Shown one piece after another: positions 9,924 through 18,815 of a stretch of 64,000 nt of DNA. A program made the translations under genes and the position numbers. Every line of letters begins with the position of its first letter. The stretch's first letter is position 1. The notes beneath the pieces were generated by a model. The model saw only the letters and a list, made by a program, of their open reading frames with translations, was not told where the DNA came from and ran no database searches. Where the stretch lies: assembly GCF_900176305.1 (NCBI RefSeq), contig NZ_FWXH01000003.1, positions 186,001-250,000 on the forward strand. The letters run 5' to 3'. The DNA comes from Clostridium acidisoli DSM 12555. GTDB lineage: Bacteria > Bacillota > Clostridia > Clostridiales > Clostridiaceae.

Positions 9924-10427
9924 ATGAATAAAGTTAGAACGTTAACTTATACAGCATTGCTAACAGCAATGGCAATCATAATACCAATTTATTTTGGATT
10001 TTTAAGGGTATATATTCCACCTTTTTCTGCAACCATAGCAGCCCATGTACCAATGTTTATAGCCATGTTTTTTGGACCATATGCTGCAATTATAGTTGGA
10101 ATAGGGTCAGCCTTAGGATTTTTAATAACAACAACACCGGTTATAGCAGCAAGAGCATGCACACATATAGTAGTTGGATTTGTTGGTGCAGTGCTTATTA
10201 AAAAAGGCGTAAGCTTTCCAAAGGTTGTGGCTAGTACATTACCTATTCATGCAATTTTAGAAGGTTTAGTAATAATACCGTTTACAGGATTTAATTACTT
10301 GGTAGCAGTTGTTGCAATTGGTACAGCAGTTCATCATATAGTAGATGGAATTATAGCATATATTATAGCTAAATCAATATCAAAAGTTTCTAAAAGTAGG
10401 GATAATGTGTTCAAAAGCGTTGCATAA
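9924..10427 (+). CDS. ECF transporter S component, vitamin-type substrate unknown
   Basis: This 167-residue, very hydrophobic protein has about five to six membrane segments and starts with the VRTLTYTALLTAMAI helix typical of ECF S components. These proteins bind a vitamin or other micronutrient and dock to the shared EcfA-A'-T energising module. Histidines in AHVPMF, THIVVG and AVHHIVDG may line the ligand pocket. No ecfA or ecfT is nearby, so it should share a module encoded elsewhere. Length and pattern resemble the NiaX/COG4684 type, but I would not assign niacin. An ACGGAGGGA site precedes the ATG. Confidence 0.75.
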   Translation: MNKVRTLTYTALLTAMAIIIPIYFGFLRVYIPPFSATIAAHVPMFIAMFFGPYAAIIVGIGSALGFLITTTPVIAARACTHIVVGFVGAVLIKKGVSFPKVVASTLPIHAILEGLVIIPFTGFNYLVAVVAIGTAVHHIVDGIIAYIIAKSISKVSKSRDNVFKSVA

Positions 10428-10463
10428 ATGAAAGGTTGTTTTATATAGAAAGAAATGCAAAGC

Positions 10464-10512
10464 AAATATTAGCTTCCAAATTTTATTATATTGTGAAGCT
10501 AATATTTTTTTA
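10464..10512 (+). terminator. Terminator after the ECF S-component gene
   Basis: AAATATTAGCTTC pairs with GAAGCTAATATTT across an 18-base loop, followed by TTTTT. It lies 36 bases past the stop codon. Confidence 0.85.
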
Positions 10513-10586
10513 TACAAAAGAATACTTCCAAACTACTCCAAGGTTATGTTAAGATTAATTACAAATAAGATTAAGGAGACTAACAA

Positions 10587-10739
10587 ATGTCAGATAAAAG
10601 TATTGAACTTATGAAGAAATTAATTGAAGAAAAAAAGAACAAGGGACATAATAAGGAAAATAAAAGACCAGATAAGAGTATAGGAAATAAACAAAAGGGT
10701 TTTAACAATACAAAACAAGGTGGAGTTTTTGATAAATAA
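10587..10739 (+). CDS. Small basic protein of 50 residues, unknown function
   Basis: The frame has a good TTAAGGAGA site at proper distance from the ATG and its own terminator. The product is hydrophilic and rich in Lys, Asn and Glu, with no membrane segment or cysteine. It begins MSDKSIELMKKLIEEKK, a predicted helix, and ends FNNTKQGGVFDK. I recognise the general look of small conserved clostridial proteins but no named family. A spore or nucleic-acid-associated role is possible from composition only. Confidence 0.65.
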   Translation: MSDKSIELMKKLIEEKKNKGHNKENKRPDKSIGNKQKGFNNTKQGGVFDK

Positions 10740-10761
10740 GGTGCTTAAAGCACCTTATTTT
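10734..10761. terminator. Bidirectional terminator between convergent genes
   Basis: AAATAAGGTGCT and AGCACCTTATTT pair around a 3-base loop. T runs follow on both strands. It separates the 50-aa gene from the end of the ABC exporter operon, whose stop codon is the next base. Confidence 0.85.
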
Positions 10762-12498
10762 CTATACTGGAGAAAATTGACTGTTGTAAAGATTTGCGTA
10801 TTCCCCACCAGATAATAATAATTCGTCATGAGTTCCACTTTGAACAATATTACCATTATTCATAACTAATATTAAGTCAGATTCCTTAATTGTTGAAAGT
10901 CTATGAGCTATGACAAAACTAGTTCTACCTTCAAGCATTCTAAGAAATGCTTTTTGAATGCGAAGTTCAGTTCTTGTATCTATACTACTAGTAGCTTCGT
11001 CTAAAATTAACATAGGAGGATCCACAAGCATTACTCTAGCAATTGTAAGCAGTTGCTTTTGACCTTGAGATAGGTTTTCTCCAGAATCAGTAATCATAGT
11101 ATCATAACCTTTAGGTAGACGCCTTATAAAGCTATGCGCATCGGCTGCTTTAGCTGCAGCTATTATATCTTCTTCGGTAGCATCTGATTTACCATAGGAA
11201 ATATTATCCCTAATAGTTCCAGAGAAAAGCCAAGTTTCCTGTAGCACCATACCGAAGTTGCGACGTAAGCTATTACGTGATATTTTTTTAATATCCACAT
11301 TATCAATAAAAATGTTTCCTGAAGAAATTTCGTAAAATCTCATTAGTAGGTTTACAAGGGTTGTTTTACCAGCGCCTGTATGTCCTACAATTGCAATTCT
11401 GCTACCAGGTTTAACGGTTAAGTTAAAATTTTGTATAAGTGGAGTTTTAGGAGTATATGCAAAGTTGACGTTATCAAAACGGATTATACCGGCATTGCTA
11501 GATAAGTTAATAGCATCCTTATCATCTTGTATTTCGGAATCCAAATCAAGAATGGTAAATATACGCTCACTAGATGCAGCTGCAGCTTGAATTTGTGTAA
11601 ATACTGCTGTTATATCATTTAAAGGTTTTGCAAAAAGTGTTGAATATATTAAAAAGCTTGATATGTCACCAACAGTTATTTTTCCTAAAATGGCTAACAC
11701 GCTTCCTATAACACCAATTAATGAATAAGTAATATTATTTACAACTCTTGTTGTTGGACCAGATAAAGACCCATAAAATTGAGATTTAACACCTGCATCA
11801 TATAAATCGCTGTTAATCTTTTTAAAAGCTTCAATAGAAGTTTCCTCATAGTTAAAAGCTTTAACTACTTTTTGACCGCCAATAATCTCTTCTATATATC
11901 CATTTAGGTTACCTAAAATTTTTGCTTGTTTTTTGAACATTTTTTGGGAGCTATTTGTAATAAATCTAGCCATAAAATAAGAAGCTGGGGACGATATGAC
12001 TACTACCAAAGTCATAATTGGACTAATGTATAACATAAAAATCAATGCTCCAACAATAGTAACTATACCTGTAAGTAAGGTTGATAAACCTTGGAGCATT
12101 CCATCTGAAATTGTCTCCATATCATTTACAAATCTGCTAATGGTATCCCCGTGAGGATTGTTATCAAAAAATTTTAATGGTAAGGTATTAAGTTTTTTAA
12201 AAAGTTCACGTCGCATATCATTAATAGAACGGTAAGTAACTAAATTAGTTGAATAAGTTAAAAGCCAATTGAAAATATTACCTACAGCATAAACTATTAT
12301 TAATAGAATTAAAATTTTAATCGCCGCATTAAAATCTACGTGTCCTTTGCCAGTCATTTTATCGATAGATCTTCCTATAAACATTGGACCCATAAGACTT
12401 CCGATTACGCTTACAAGTGCACTTATAAGCGAAAAGACAATATATAACTTATATTTTAACATGTATTTTGCAATTCGTTTAAATATATTTATATTCAT
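10762..12498 (-). CDS. ABC exporter half-transporter with consensus ATP site (multidrug type)
   Basis: The 578 residues comprise a six-helix type IV exporter domain (about 1-310) and an ATPase domain. Walker A is GHTGAGKTT, the signature LSQGQKQ, Walker B LILDEAT with a catalytic Glu, and the H-loop IAHRLS. It follows the upstream half-transporter by 2 bases and is presumably co-translated. Together they match heterodimeric exporters of the BmrCD/LmrCD/TM287-288 kind, where this subunit supplies the Walker B Glu and H-loop His of the hydrolysing site. The substrate is unknown; drugs, peptides or lipids are all possible. Confidence 0.9.
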   Translation of the reverse strand: MNINIFKRIAKYMLKYKLYIVFSLISALVSVIGSLMGPMFIGRSIDKMTGKGHVDFNAAIKILILLIIVYAVGNIFNWLLTYSTNLVTYRSINDMRRELFKKLNTLPLKFFDNNPHGDTISRFVNDMETISDGMLQGLSTLLTGIVTIVGALIFMLYISPIMTLVVVISSPASYFMARFITNSSQKMFKKQAKILGNLNGYIEEIIGGQKVVKAFNYEETSIEAFKKINSDLYDAGVKSQFYGSLSGPTTRVVNNITYSLIGVIGSVLAILGKITVGDISSFLIYSTLFAKPLNDITAVFTQIQAAAASSERIFTILDLDSEIQDDKDAINLSSNAGIIRFDNVNFAYTPKTPLIQNFNLTVKPGSRIAIVGHTGAGKTTLVNLLMRFYEISSGNIFIDNVDIKKISRNSLRRNFGMVLQETWLFSGTIRDNISYGKSDATEEDIIAAAKAADAHSFIRRLPKGYDTMITDSGENLSQGQKQLLTIARVMLVDPPMLILDEATSSIDTRTELRIQKAFLRMLEGRTSFVIAHRLSTIKESDLILVMNNGNIVQSGTHDELLLSGGEYANLYNSQFSPV

Positions 12499-12500
12499 TA

Positions 12501-14252
12501 TTATTTTACCTCCTTACTTGAAAGCTGAGAAAGACATATTTCTTTATATATTTCGCAGTTATTCATAAGTTCTGTATGTTTACCAACACCAGCAATTTCA
12601 CCATCATTAAATACAATAATCTTATCTGCATATTTTATTGAACTGGCACGCTGAGAAACTATAAGTACAGTCATATCGTTACTACTATTTTTAATAGCTG
12701 ATCTTAGTGCTGCATCAGTTGCGAAATCTAAAGCACTAGAGGAATCATCCAATATAAGAATTTCAGGCTTTTTAACTACTGCACGAGCGATTGTAAGTCT
12801 TTGCTTTTGACCACCGGAAAAATTCAAACCACCTCTAGATACGTTTGTGTCGTAACCGCTAGGAAGATTTACAATGAATTCATCAGCCTGTGCTATTTTT
12901 GCAGCGGATACAACTTCCTCATAAGTAGCATCTTTTTTACCCCAGCGTATGTTCTCTAAAATGCTTCCTGTAAAAAGTACGGCTTTTTGAGGTACTATAC
13001 TAATTTTATCTCTAAGGGTTTCTAGAGGATAATCTTTGATATTATGCCCATGAATTAAAATCTCCCCAGAAGTTACTTCATAAAATCGTGGAATAAGATT
13101 TATAAAAGTAGATTTACCAGAACCTGTACTTCCAATAAGTCCAACTGTTTCACCTTTATTAATACTAACTGATATGTCATTTAAAGCAATATCGCCAGTA
13201 GTGTTGTAACCAAATGAAACATTTTTAAATTCAATCATATTTTTATGACTATTACTGTGTTCTATAGTAGCAGGATTTTCATTAATATCAATAATGGATG
13301 GTGAGGTTAATAGTACTTCATTTACACGGTTTGCAGATGCAAAAGCTTTAGTAAAGGTGATAACTAAATTAGAAACAACAACGAGAGCCAGTAATATTTG
13401 AGTTATGTAATTAACATAAGCAATGATTACACCTTGAGAAAGATTACCTAAGTTAATTTGATAGCCACTAACCCAAAGGACTACAACAATTGCTGCATTC
13501 ATAACAAGAGTAGTAAGTGGGCTTAAAAGTGCGGATATCTTACCAACTAAAACTCCAGTAGAAGTTAAATCATCATTAGATTTATTGAATCTTGTTTCTT
13601 CACTACTAGTTTTTGCGAAGGCACGAATTACTCTAACACCAGAAAGATTCTCACGTAGAATTAGTCCTATTTTATCAAGTTTATTTTGATACATTCGATA
13701 AAGAGGAGCTGTTTTGTTTATAATAAAATATAATATTATAGCGAATATGGGTGTTGTTATAATCAATATTATAGATAATTTAAGGTCAAGAATCATGGCC
13801 ATTATGATTCCGCCTATACAAATAAAAGGTGCTCTGACTACAAGACGTATAAGCATAGCCACAGCTAATTGAAGTTGATTTACGTCACTAGTAATACGAT
13901 TAATAAGTGAAGGGGTACCTAGTGAATCTATTTCAACATATGATAGTGAGGATATATGTTCAAATAGGGTATTACGCAGGTATGTACCAAAACCTTGAGA
14001 GGCACGGGCAGCAAAGTGTTGACAGGTCAAAGAAGAACAAAACCCTAAAAGGGCCATGACTATCATTAAACCTCCCATTTTAAGCACATAATTAGTATTG
14101 TGTGTAGCAATCCCTTTATTGACTATAAGTGCCATAATAGTTGGTAAAAGAAGTTCCAGAATTGCTTCTGTCAACTTAAAGATTGGACCTAATATACATT
14201 CTTTTTTGTAAGGTTTTAAAAATTTAATTAAATTAAGCAAATTTATCGTCAC
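12501..14252 (-). CDS. ABC exporter half-transporter with degenerate ATP site
   Basis: This is the first gene of the exporter pair: 583 residues with an N-terminal six-helix domain and a C-terminal ATPase. Walker A is GSTGSGKST and the signature FSGGQKQRL. Walker B reads LILDDSS, with Asp where the catalytic Glu is expected, and the H-loop reads VSQRASS, lacking the His. Both changes mark the non-hydrolysing partner of a heterodimeric exporter, so the asymmetry is a family feature rather than decay. A LysR gene is divergent from its start, with 131 bases between them. Confidence 0.9.
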   Translation of the reverse strand: MTINLLNLIKFLKPYKKECILGPIFKLTEAILELLLPTIMALIVNKGIATHNTNYVLKMGGLMIVMALLGFCSSLTCQHFAARASQGFGTYLRNTLFEHISSLSYVEIDSLGTPSLINRITSDVNQLQLAVAMLIRLVVRAPFICIGGIIMAMILDLKLSIILIITTPIFAIILYFIINKTAPLYRMYQNKLDKIGLILRENLSGVRVIRAFAKTSSEETRFNKSNDDLTSTGVLVGKISALLSPLTTLVMNAAIVVVLWVSGYQINLGNLSQGVIIAYVNYITQILLALVVVSNLVITFTKAFASANRVNEVLLTSPSIIDINENPATIEHSNSHKNMIEFKNVSFGYNTTGDIALNDISVSINKGETVGLIGSTGSGKSTFINLIPRFYEVTSGEILIHGHNIKDYPLETLRDKISIVPQKAVLFTGSILENIRWGKKDATYEEVVSAAKIAQADEFIVNLPSGYDTNVSRGGLNFSGGQKQRLTIARAVVKKPEILILDDSSSALDFATDAALRSAIKNSSNDMTVLIVSQRASSIKYADKIIVFNDGEIAGVGKHTELMNNCEIYKEICLSQLSSKEVK

Positions 14253-14383
14253 ACTCCGTAAAATTATTATAAATATTATTGCATCTTTCGATTCATGCGT
14301 TTATGATTATAACATATAGAAACGTATATTAATAATATATGTTTTATATATAATGCATATAAAAATAGTATTGGAGAAATTTT

Positions 14384-15256
14384 ATGGATATAAAGCAGCT
14401 TAAATATTTTTTAACCATAGCTGAAGAAGGACAAATAACTGCAGCAGCTAAAAAATTGCACATTGCTCAGCCGCCTCTAAGTCAGCAATTAAAGATTTTA
14501 GAAGAGGAGCTTGGGATAAAACTTGTAGAGAGAGGATCAAGACATATACATCTTACAGATGCAGGAAAGATACTTAGAGAAAGGGCAAGGCAAATTTTAG
14601 AACTTTCGGATTCTACAGTAAATGAAATAAATGATTTTAAAAGAGGATTAAAGGGTACCCTTACAATAGGAACTATATCTTCATCCGGTTCACTCCTTTT
14701 GAAAAATGTAATAGCTAAGTTTCATAAAGAATACTCAGGTGTAAAGTTTTCAATAAGAGAAGGAAATACTTTTAATATTTTAGAACTCTTAAATAAGGGA
14801 GTTATAGAAATAGGGATTGTAAGAACCCCATTTAAGGCGCTGAACTATGGATGTAAATATATGAAAAAAGAACCAATGATAGCAGCGATGACAAAAAAAT
14901 ATTGTTCTGGTGATGATACAAAAACAATGGAAATAACTGAATTAAAGGACAAACCTATAATTTTATATCGTAGGTTTGAAAATCTTATAATAGAAGCATG
15001 TTTTGAAAATGGCTTTAAACCAGAGATATTTTGTAAAAATGAAGATGCACGCACAACACTTATGTGGGCAAATGCAGGATTAGGAATAGCTATAGTACCA
15101 AAATCGGCTTTTGAGCTAGTTAATAATGAAAATCTTATTTACAAGGAGATTGAATATGAAAAATTAGTGACTTCAATAGCTGCAATATGGATAAAAGATA
15201 GATACCTGTCATCACTTGCAGAAAAGTTTATAGAGAGCTTCAATGAAGATGAATAG
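14384..15256 (+). CDS. LysR-family transcriptional regulator
   Basis: The 290-residue protein has an N-terminal winged helix (MDIKQLKYFLTIAEEGQITAAAKKLHIAQPP is split here into MDIKQLKYFLTIAEE and ITAAAKKLHIAQPPLSQQL) and a substrate-binding domain from about residue 90. It reads away from the ABC exporter pair, the classical arrangement for a LysR protein controlling its divergent neighbour and itself. The effector is unknown. The shared 131-base spacer is AT-rich and would hold both promoters. TTGGAG precedes the ATG. Confidence 0.88.
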   Translation: MDIKQLKYFLTIAEEGQITAAAKKLHIAQPPLSQQLKILEEELGIKLVERGSRHIHLTDAGKILRERARQILELSDSTVNEINDFKRGLKGTLTIGTISSSGSLLLKNVIAKFHKEYSGVKFSIREGNTFNILELLNKGVIEIGIVRTPFKALNYGCKYMKKEPMIAAMTKKYCSGDDTKTMEITELKDKPIILYRRFENLIIEACFENGFKPEIFCKNEDARTTLMWANAGLGIAIVPKSAFELVNNENLIYKEIEYEKLVTSIAAIWIKDRYLSSLAEKFIESFNEDE

Positions 15257-15260
15257 ATAG

Positions 15261-15306
15261 AAAAATATACCTAGTAAAAATGAAGCATTCACTAGGTATA
15301 TTTTTT
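15261..15306. terminator. Terminator between the LysR gene and the 3D-domain gene
   Basis: AAAAATATACCTAGT pairs with ACTAGGTATATTTTT around a 15-base loop. T runs on either strand suit both convergent genes. Confidence 0.85.
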
Positions 15307-15323
15307 CTTATTAAGAAGTTAAG

Positions 15324-16337
15324 TTATTTGAGAATTGTAACATGTACAGTTCTCATACCCCAATTTAGGGCATCAGCATTTGATGGGAAAAACACATCGA
15401 TTCTGTTTCCTACAATATCTCCGCCAGTATCAGCAGCAATGGCATAGCCATATCCATCTACGTAAACTTTAGTACCAAGTGGAATTACTCTTGGATCTAC
15501 TGCTATAGTGCTATAACCGTTTGGATTTCTTGTTGTCATTGGACCAGTTGATGTATAACTGTTATCTGAATATGCAGTGGCATCTAATGTAAGTACAGTT
15601 CCAGCAGAATTTGGTCCGGTGAAATTTGGAATGCTAATGTTACTACTAGCAGCAGATAATGAAGCCTGTTTTTGAGCTGCAAGTTCTTTTGCCTTTTCAG
15701 CAGCAATTTCCTTTTGTTTTTGTTCTTCAATTAATTGTTTTTCTTTTTCAGTAGCTTTACTTAACAAGTCTTTTTCTTGTTTAATATTATCACTTAATTT
15801 TGACAACATAAGTTCATTATTAGCTTTTAACTCTTGTAAATTATTATTCTGCTTGTCTAAGTTTTTGCCTTGTAAAGTTATGATTTCTTTTTCACTTTTT
15901 ACATTGCTAAGAATATTGTTATCATATTGAAGTATTTTTGCAGCTATATCCATTTTTGTTATGAAATCAGTGAGATTATGTGATCCCAAAAGGACTTCTA
16001 AGTAGCTATAGTTACCATCTATATACATAGCTTTAACTCTTTTGTTTAATAAATTTTGTTGTAAACTCAATTTATTTTTTGTAGCAACAAGTTTAGTTTG
16101 TGTGTCTTTCATTTGATCATTAAGTTTGTCCATATCGTGCTTATTAGTATCAACCTTTTTCAATACATCAGTAATCTGGTTGTCTAAATTTTGAACAGTG
16201 GATTCTAATTGTTTTTTGTTGTCTTGAGTTTGTTTTAATTCGTTAGAATCATTATTGGATGTTGCTGCAAAAACATTACTATTTAATGTGAAAACTAATG
16301 ATATTATTGTAATAATAGTTAATGCCTTTATTTTCAA
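15324..16337 (-). CDS. Secreted coiled-coil protein with C-terminal 3D domain
   Basis: A signal peptide (basic start, hydrophobic core, VFAA cleavage region near residue 25) is followed by a long coiled coil (about 30-220) like the N-terminal part of CwlO-type hydrolases, and a C-terminal 3D domain (about 245-337). The 3D domain shows DATAYS, the IAVDPRVIPLGTKVYV strand, AADTGG and GNRIDVFF, carrying its three conserved aspartates. Such domains occur in cell-wall lytic enzymes related to MltA and Rpf/YabE proteins. The protein probably remodels peptidoglycan outside the cell. It is 337 residues long, with a GGAGG site before the ATG. Confidence 0.9.
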   Translation of the reverse strand: MKIKALTIITIISLVFTLNSNVFAATSNNDSNELKQTQDNKKQLESTVQNLDNQITDVLKKVDTNKHDMDKLNDQMKDTQTKLVATKNKLSLQQNLLNKRVKAMYIDGNYSYLEVLLGSHNLTDFITKMDIAAKILQYDNNILSNVKSEKEIITLQGKNLDKQNNNLQELKANNELMLSKLSDNIKQEKDLLSKATEKEKQLIEEQKQKEIAAEKAKELAAQKQASLSAASSNISIPNFTGPNSAGTVLTLDATAYSDNSYTSTGPMTTRNPNGYSTIAVDPRVIPLGTKVYVDGYGYAIAADTGGDIVGNRIDVFFPSNADALNWGMRTVHVTILK

Positions 16338-16590
16338 TTTTCATCCTCCTTTGATTGTTTAATTTTTATTATAACATAAAATCCTAATAAAACTAAACTA
16401 AAATTTGGAAAATAAAAAAATCTAAATTATTATAGTAATTATGTTTACAATAATGAAAAAAAGGAGTAGTATAAATATAGACAAGAAATAATAAATATTA
16501 AATAATAACAAATATTAAATAAAGTGAGGTGAAACGTCTATTTATTATGATTTTGCACAATATGCATAATATATAAGAATAGACTAAATT

Positions 16591-17085
16591 ATGAAAGTAA
16601 AATTTCAAGGAAATGAAGTTACATTAGTTGGAGAACAATTGAAGGTTGGAGATACCTTTCCAGAATTTAAAGCATCAAACAATTCTTTAGAAGAAGTAGC
16701 TTTAAAGGATACAAAGGGTGTTAGAATTTTCTTAACAGTACCTTCTTTAGACACACCAGTATGTGATTTAGAGGTTAGAACATTTAATGAAAAGGCTTCT
16801 AAAATAGAAGGAGTAACGGTATATACTTTATCCATGGATTTACCTTTTGCACAAGCAAGATGGTGTGGTGCAGCAGAAGTTGAAAATGTAATTACACTTT
16901 CAGACTACAAGGATAGAGCTTTTGGTAAAGTTACTGGTACTTATGTAAAAGAACTCGGTTTACTTGCAAGAACTTCTTTTGTAGTTGGTAGCGATAATAA
17001 AATAACATATGTTGATTATTTAAATGAAATAACAAACTATCCTAATTATGATGAAATATTAGAAGCAGCTAAAAAAGGAAAATAA
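16591..17085 (+). CDS. tpx: Thiol peroxidase (Tpx, peroxiredoxin family)
   Basis: The 164-residue enzyme reduces hydroperoxides using a peroxidatic cysteine, C58 in LDTPVCDLEVR, and a resolving cysteine, C92 in ARWCGA, the atypical 2-Cys arrangement of Tpx. It gives an anaerobe protection against peroxide. The start is fixed by homology and by an in-frame TAA at 16585. No good ribosome binding site precedes it; only AAGAATAG is present, unlike most genes here. A large two-part terminator follows. Confidence 0.95.
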   Translation: MKVKFQGNEVTLVGEQLKVGDTFPEFKASNNSLEEVALKDTKGVRIFLTVPSLDTPVCDLEVRTFNEKASKIEGVTVYTLSMDLPFAQARWCGAAEVENVITLSDYKDRAFGKVTGTYVKELGLLARTSFVVGSDNKITYVDYLNEITNYPNYDEILEAAKKGK

Positions 17086-17109
17086 TAGTAATAAAATTAT
17101 CTGTTTATG

Positions 17110-17188
17110 AAAATTGCGAATTAAAAGCTAAGGATTTCCATCTGAAACAATATGATGAAACTTTAGCTGTTACTTCGCAATTTTTTTT
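17110..17188 (+). terminator. Large hairpin terminator after tpx
   Basis: AAAATTGCGA pairs with TCGCAATTTT, and inside it AGCTAA pairs with TTAGCT and TTTCCATC with GATGAAA. Eight T residues follow. The long two-stage stem is unusual for a simple terminator but the U tract is clear. Confidence 0.8.
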
Positions 17189-17308
17189 GATTAAACCTAG
17201 TCAATTATTATGGTTCAATAAAATATTTGAAATTTACCATGAAAATATATAAATCCATAAAAACCTATTGTATAATAAGGGTAAAGTTAATATAATGGAG
17301 GTGGATTT

Positions 17309-17440
17309 ATGAAAAAATTGTGCGGATTTATGGGTAAATTCTTTCTAGGTATGGTAGCTTTAATATCAATTGTAGAACCAGCATCGCTTAGTGGGGTAGC
17401 AACGGAGAAAATGCCAAAATCAATTGAAAAAGATAGATAA
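17309..17440 (+). CDS. agrD: AgrD-like precursor of a cyclic peptide signal, serine type
   Basis: This 43-residue peptide gene lies directly before agrC and agrB. The start has a strong ATGGAGGTGG site. The N-terminal half (residues 1-22) is an amphipathic, membrane-seeking helix. The C-terminal tail ends MPKSIEKDR and resembles the PKEL recognition tail cut by AgrB. Counting back ten residues from P36, where S. aureus AgrD has its ring cysteine, gives S26, so a five-residue lactone ring SLSGV is predicted instead of a thiolactone. The only cysteine is C5, in the leader. The peptide is too short for routine gene callers. Ring identity is inference. Confidence 0.78.
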   Translation: MKKLCGFMGKFFLGMVALISIVEPASLSGVATEKMPKSIEKDR

Positions 17441-17509
17441 AAGTAGACTGAATAGGAAGGGTAACAAATTTTGTTGCTGTTCTAATATACATAATAGGGG
17501 GATTTTTAA

Positions 17510-18781
17510 GTGTTGCTAAAAATATGTGACATTCTAAATACAGTTTGTCAATCAATTTTATTTTCGTGGATTTGTTATAACATAACTTCTAAAAATAATA
17601 GGATTTCAATAATGAAATCCTATATTTTATCAGTGTTGATTTTTTTAATAGTATTTATCTTCACAAACAGTAATCTTAATATTCCTTTTGCAAATTTTTT
17701 AATGGCAGTTTTTATTTTACTAAGTATAGTTTTGTTTTACAGAAAATCAATTTTAGATGCATTTCTAGGATTTGGACTGGCATATTCTGTGATTGCAATA
17801 TCAGCATATTTTTTAGTGACATTTTATCAAAATGTTTTAGCAAAATTTAATTTTGAAATACCTGGAGATGTACAATTGTTTACTTTTGTATACATACCAA
17901 TATTTATAATATATATTTTTGTGTACATATTAAGAAACTGGATTTTTAATTCATTTATTTTTGTGAGAAATTTAAAGCATTCATTTATTTTTATATTTTT
18001 TATAGATTTTGGATTGATTTTTTTAGATACATTACATATGGAATGGACTACACAGCCAATGGGGATTATATTTAAATCAATTTTGTATTTTTTAGGATTT
18101 GTTACATTAGTATTTATGAGTATATATTTTGCAACTTTAAATGATAAATTGAAAGAGCTAGAACTTTTAAATAACGCATTAAATGAAAAAAATACTGAGC
18201 TTAGAAAAATAAAACACGATTATGGAAGTGAAATAAGTTGTTTGTATGGATTATATAAGCTTGGAAAGTTTGATAGAATTGGGGAATTGTTAAAGTCCAT
18301 AGTAGATAAGAATCAGGCTATAAATTCAGGCGTTAAACTTAACACACAAATAAATCCACTTGTGTCTTCTGTTTTAGACCTTGGAGCAAGGGAGGGTTTG
18401 AATATAATAGTTTTTGATAATGGAGATTATAAAAACTTAAATATTACGGATAATGATTTATTAAAGGTTTTATTTAACATTGTTAAAAATGCCATTGATG
18501 CATTGGAAGGAACAAATAATCCTACTATCAAGTACAAAAGTTATAATAGTTATAGTGGAATTGTTATAACTGTAAGTAATAATGGACCACAAATACCGGA
18601 AGATGTTAAAAAAAGAATCTTTGAATTAGGATATAGTACTAAAGAAAACACTAATTTAGACAGAGGTTACGGACTTAGTATTGTTATAGATATAATAAAA
18701 ACTTGCGGCGGTAAAATAATAGTTAATAGTGATGCACATAAAACTCAATTTAAAATTGAGATTCCATATAAAAATTCTTAA
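17510..18781 (+). CDS. agrC: AgrC-like membrane histidine kinase
   Basis: The 423-residue protein has six or so N-terminal membrane helices (about 1-210), a short coiled linker, and a cytosolic HPK10-type kinase. H236 in RKIKHDYG is the likely phosphorylation site. The GHKL ATPase shows the N box (IVKNAIDAL), TVSNNGPQIP, and the glycine box DRGYGLSIV. This layout matches AgrC, the receptor for cyclic peptide signals. A GTG start is chosen, with AGGGGGA eight bases before. It sits 69 bases after agrD and 34 before agrB. No AgrA-like LytTR regulator is adjacent. Confidence 0.88.
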   Translation: MLLKICDILNTVCQSILFSWICYNITSKNNRISIMKSYILSVLIFLIVFIFTNSNLNIPFANFLMAVFILLSIVLFYRKSILDAFLGFGLAYSVIAISAYFLVTFYQNVLAKFNFEIPGDVQLFTFVYIPIFIIYIFVYILRNWIFNSFIFVRNLKHSFIFIFFIDFGLIFLDTLHMEWTTQPMGIIFKSILYFLGFVTLVFMSIYFATLNDKLKELELLNNALNEKNTELRKIKHDYGSEISCLYGLYKLGKFDRIGELLKSIVDKNQAINSGVKLNTQINPLVSSVLDLGAREGLNIIVFDNGDYKNLNITDNDLLKVLFNIVKNAIDALEGTNNPTIKYKSYNSYSGIVITVSNNGPQIPEDVKKRIFELGYSTKENTNLDRGYGLSIVIDIIKTCGGKIIVNSDAHKTQFKIEIPYKNS

Positions 18782-18815
18782 AATAGTATAGGAAATTTAC
18801 AAAGGGGAATTTGAT

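Noticed and set aside
12501-14252. Degenerate Walker B and H-loop as signs of a decaying ABC gene
   Set aside because: The same asymmetry is normal in heterodimeric exporters, and the partner gene supplies the consensus catalytic residues.
17321-17323. C5 of the AgrD-like peptide as the ring-forming residue
   Set aside because: It lies at the start of the amphipathic leader, far from the PKSI tail, so it cannot occupy the normal ring position.
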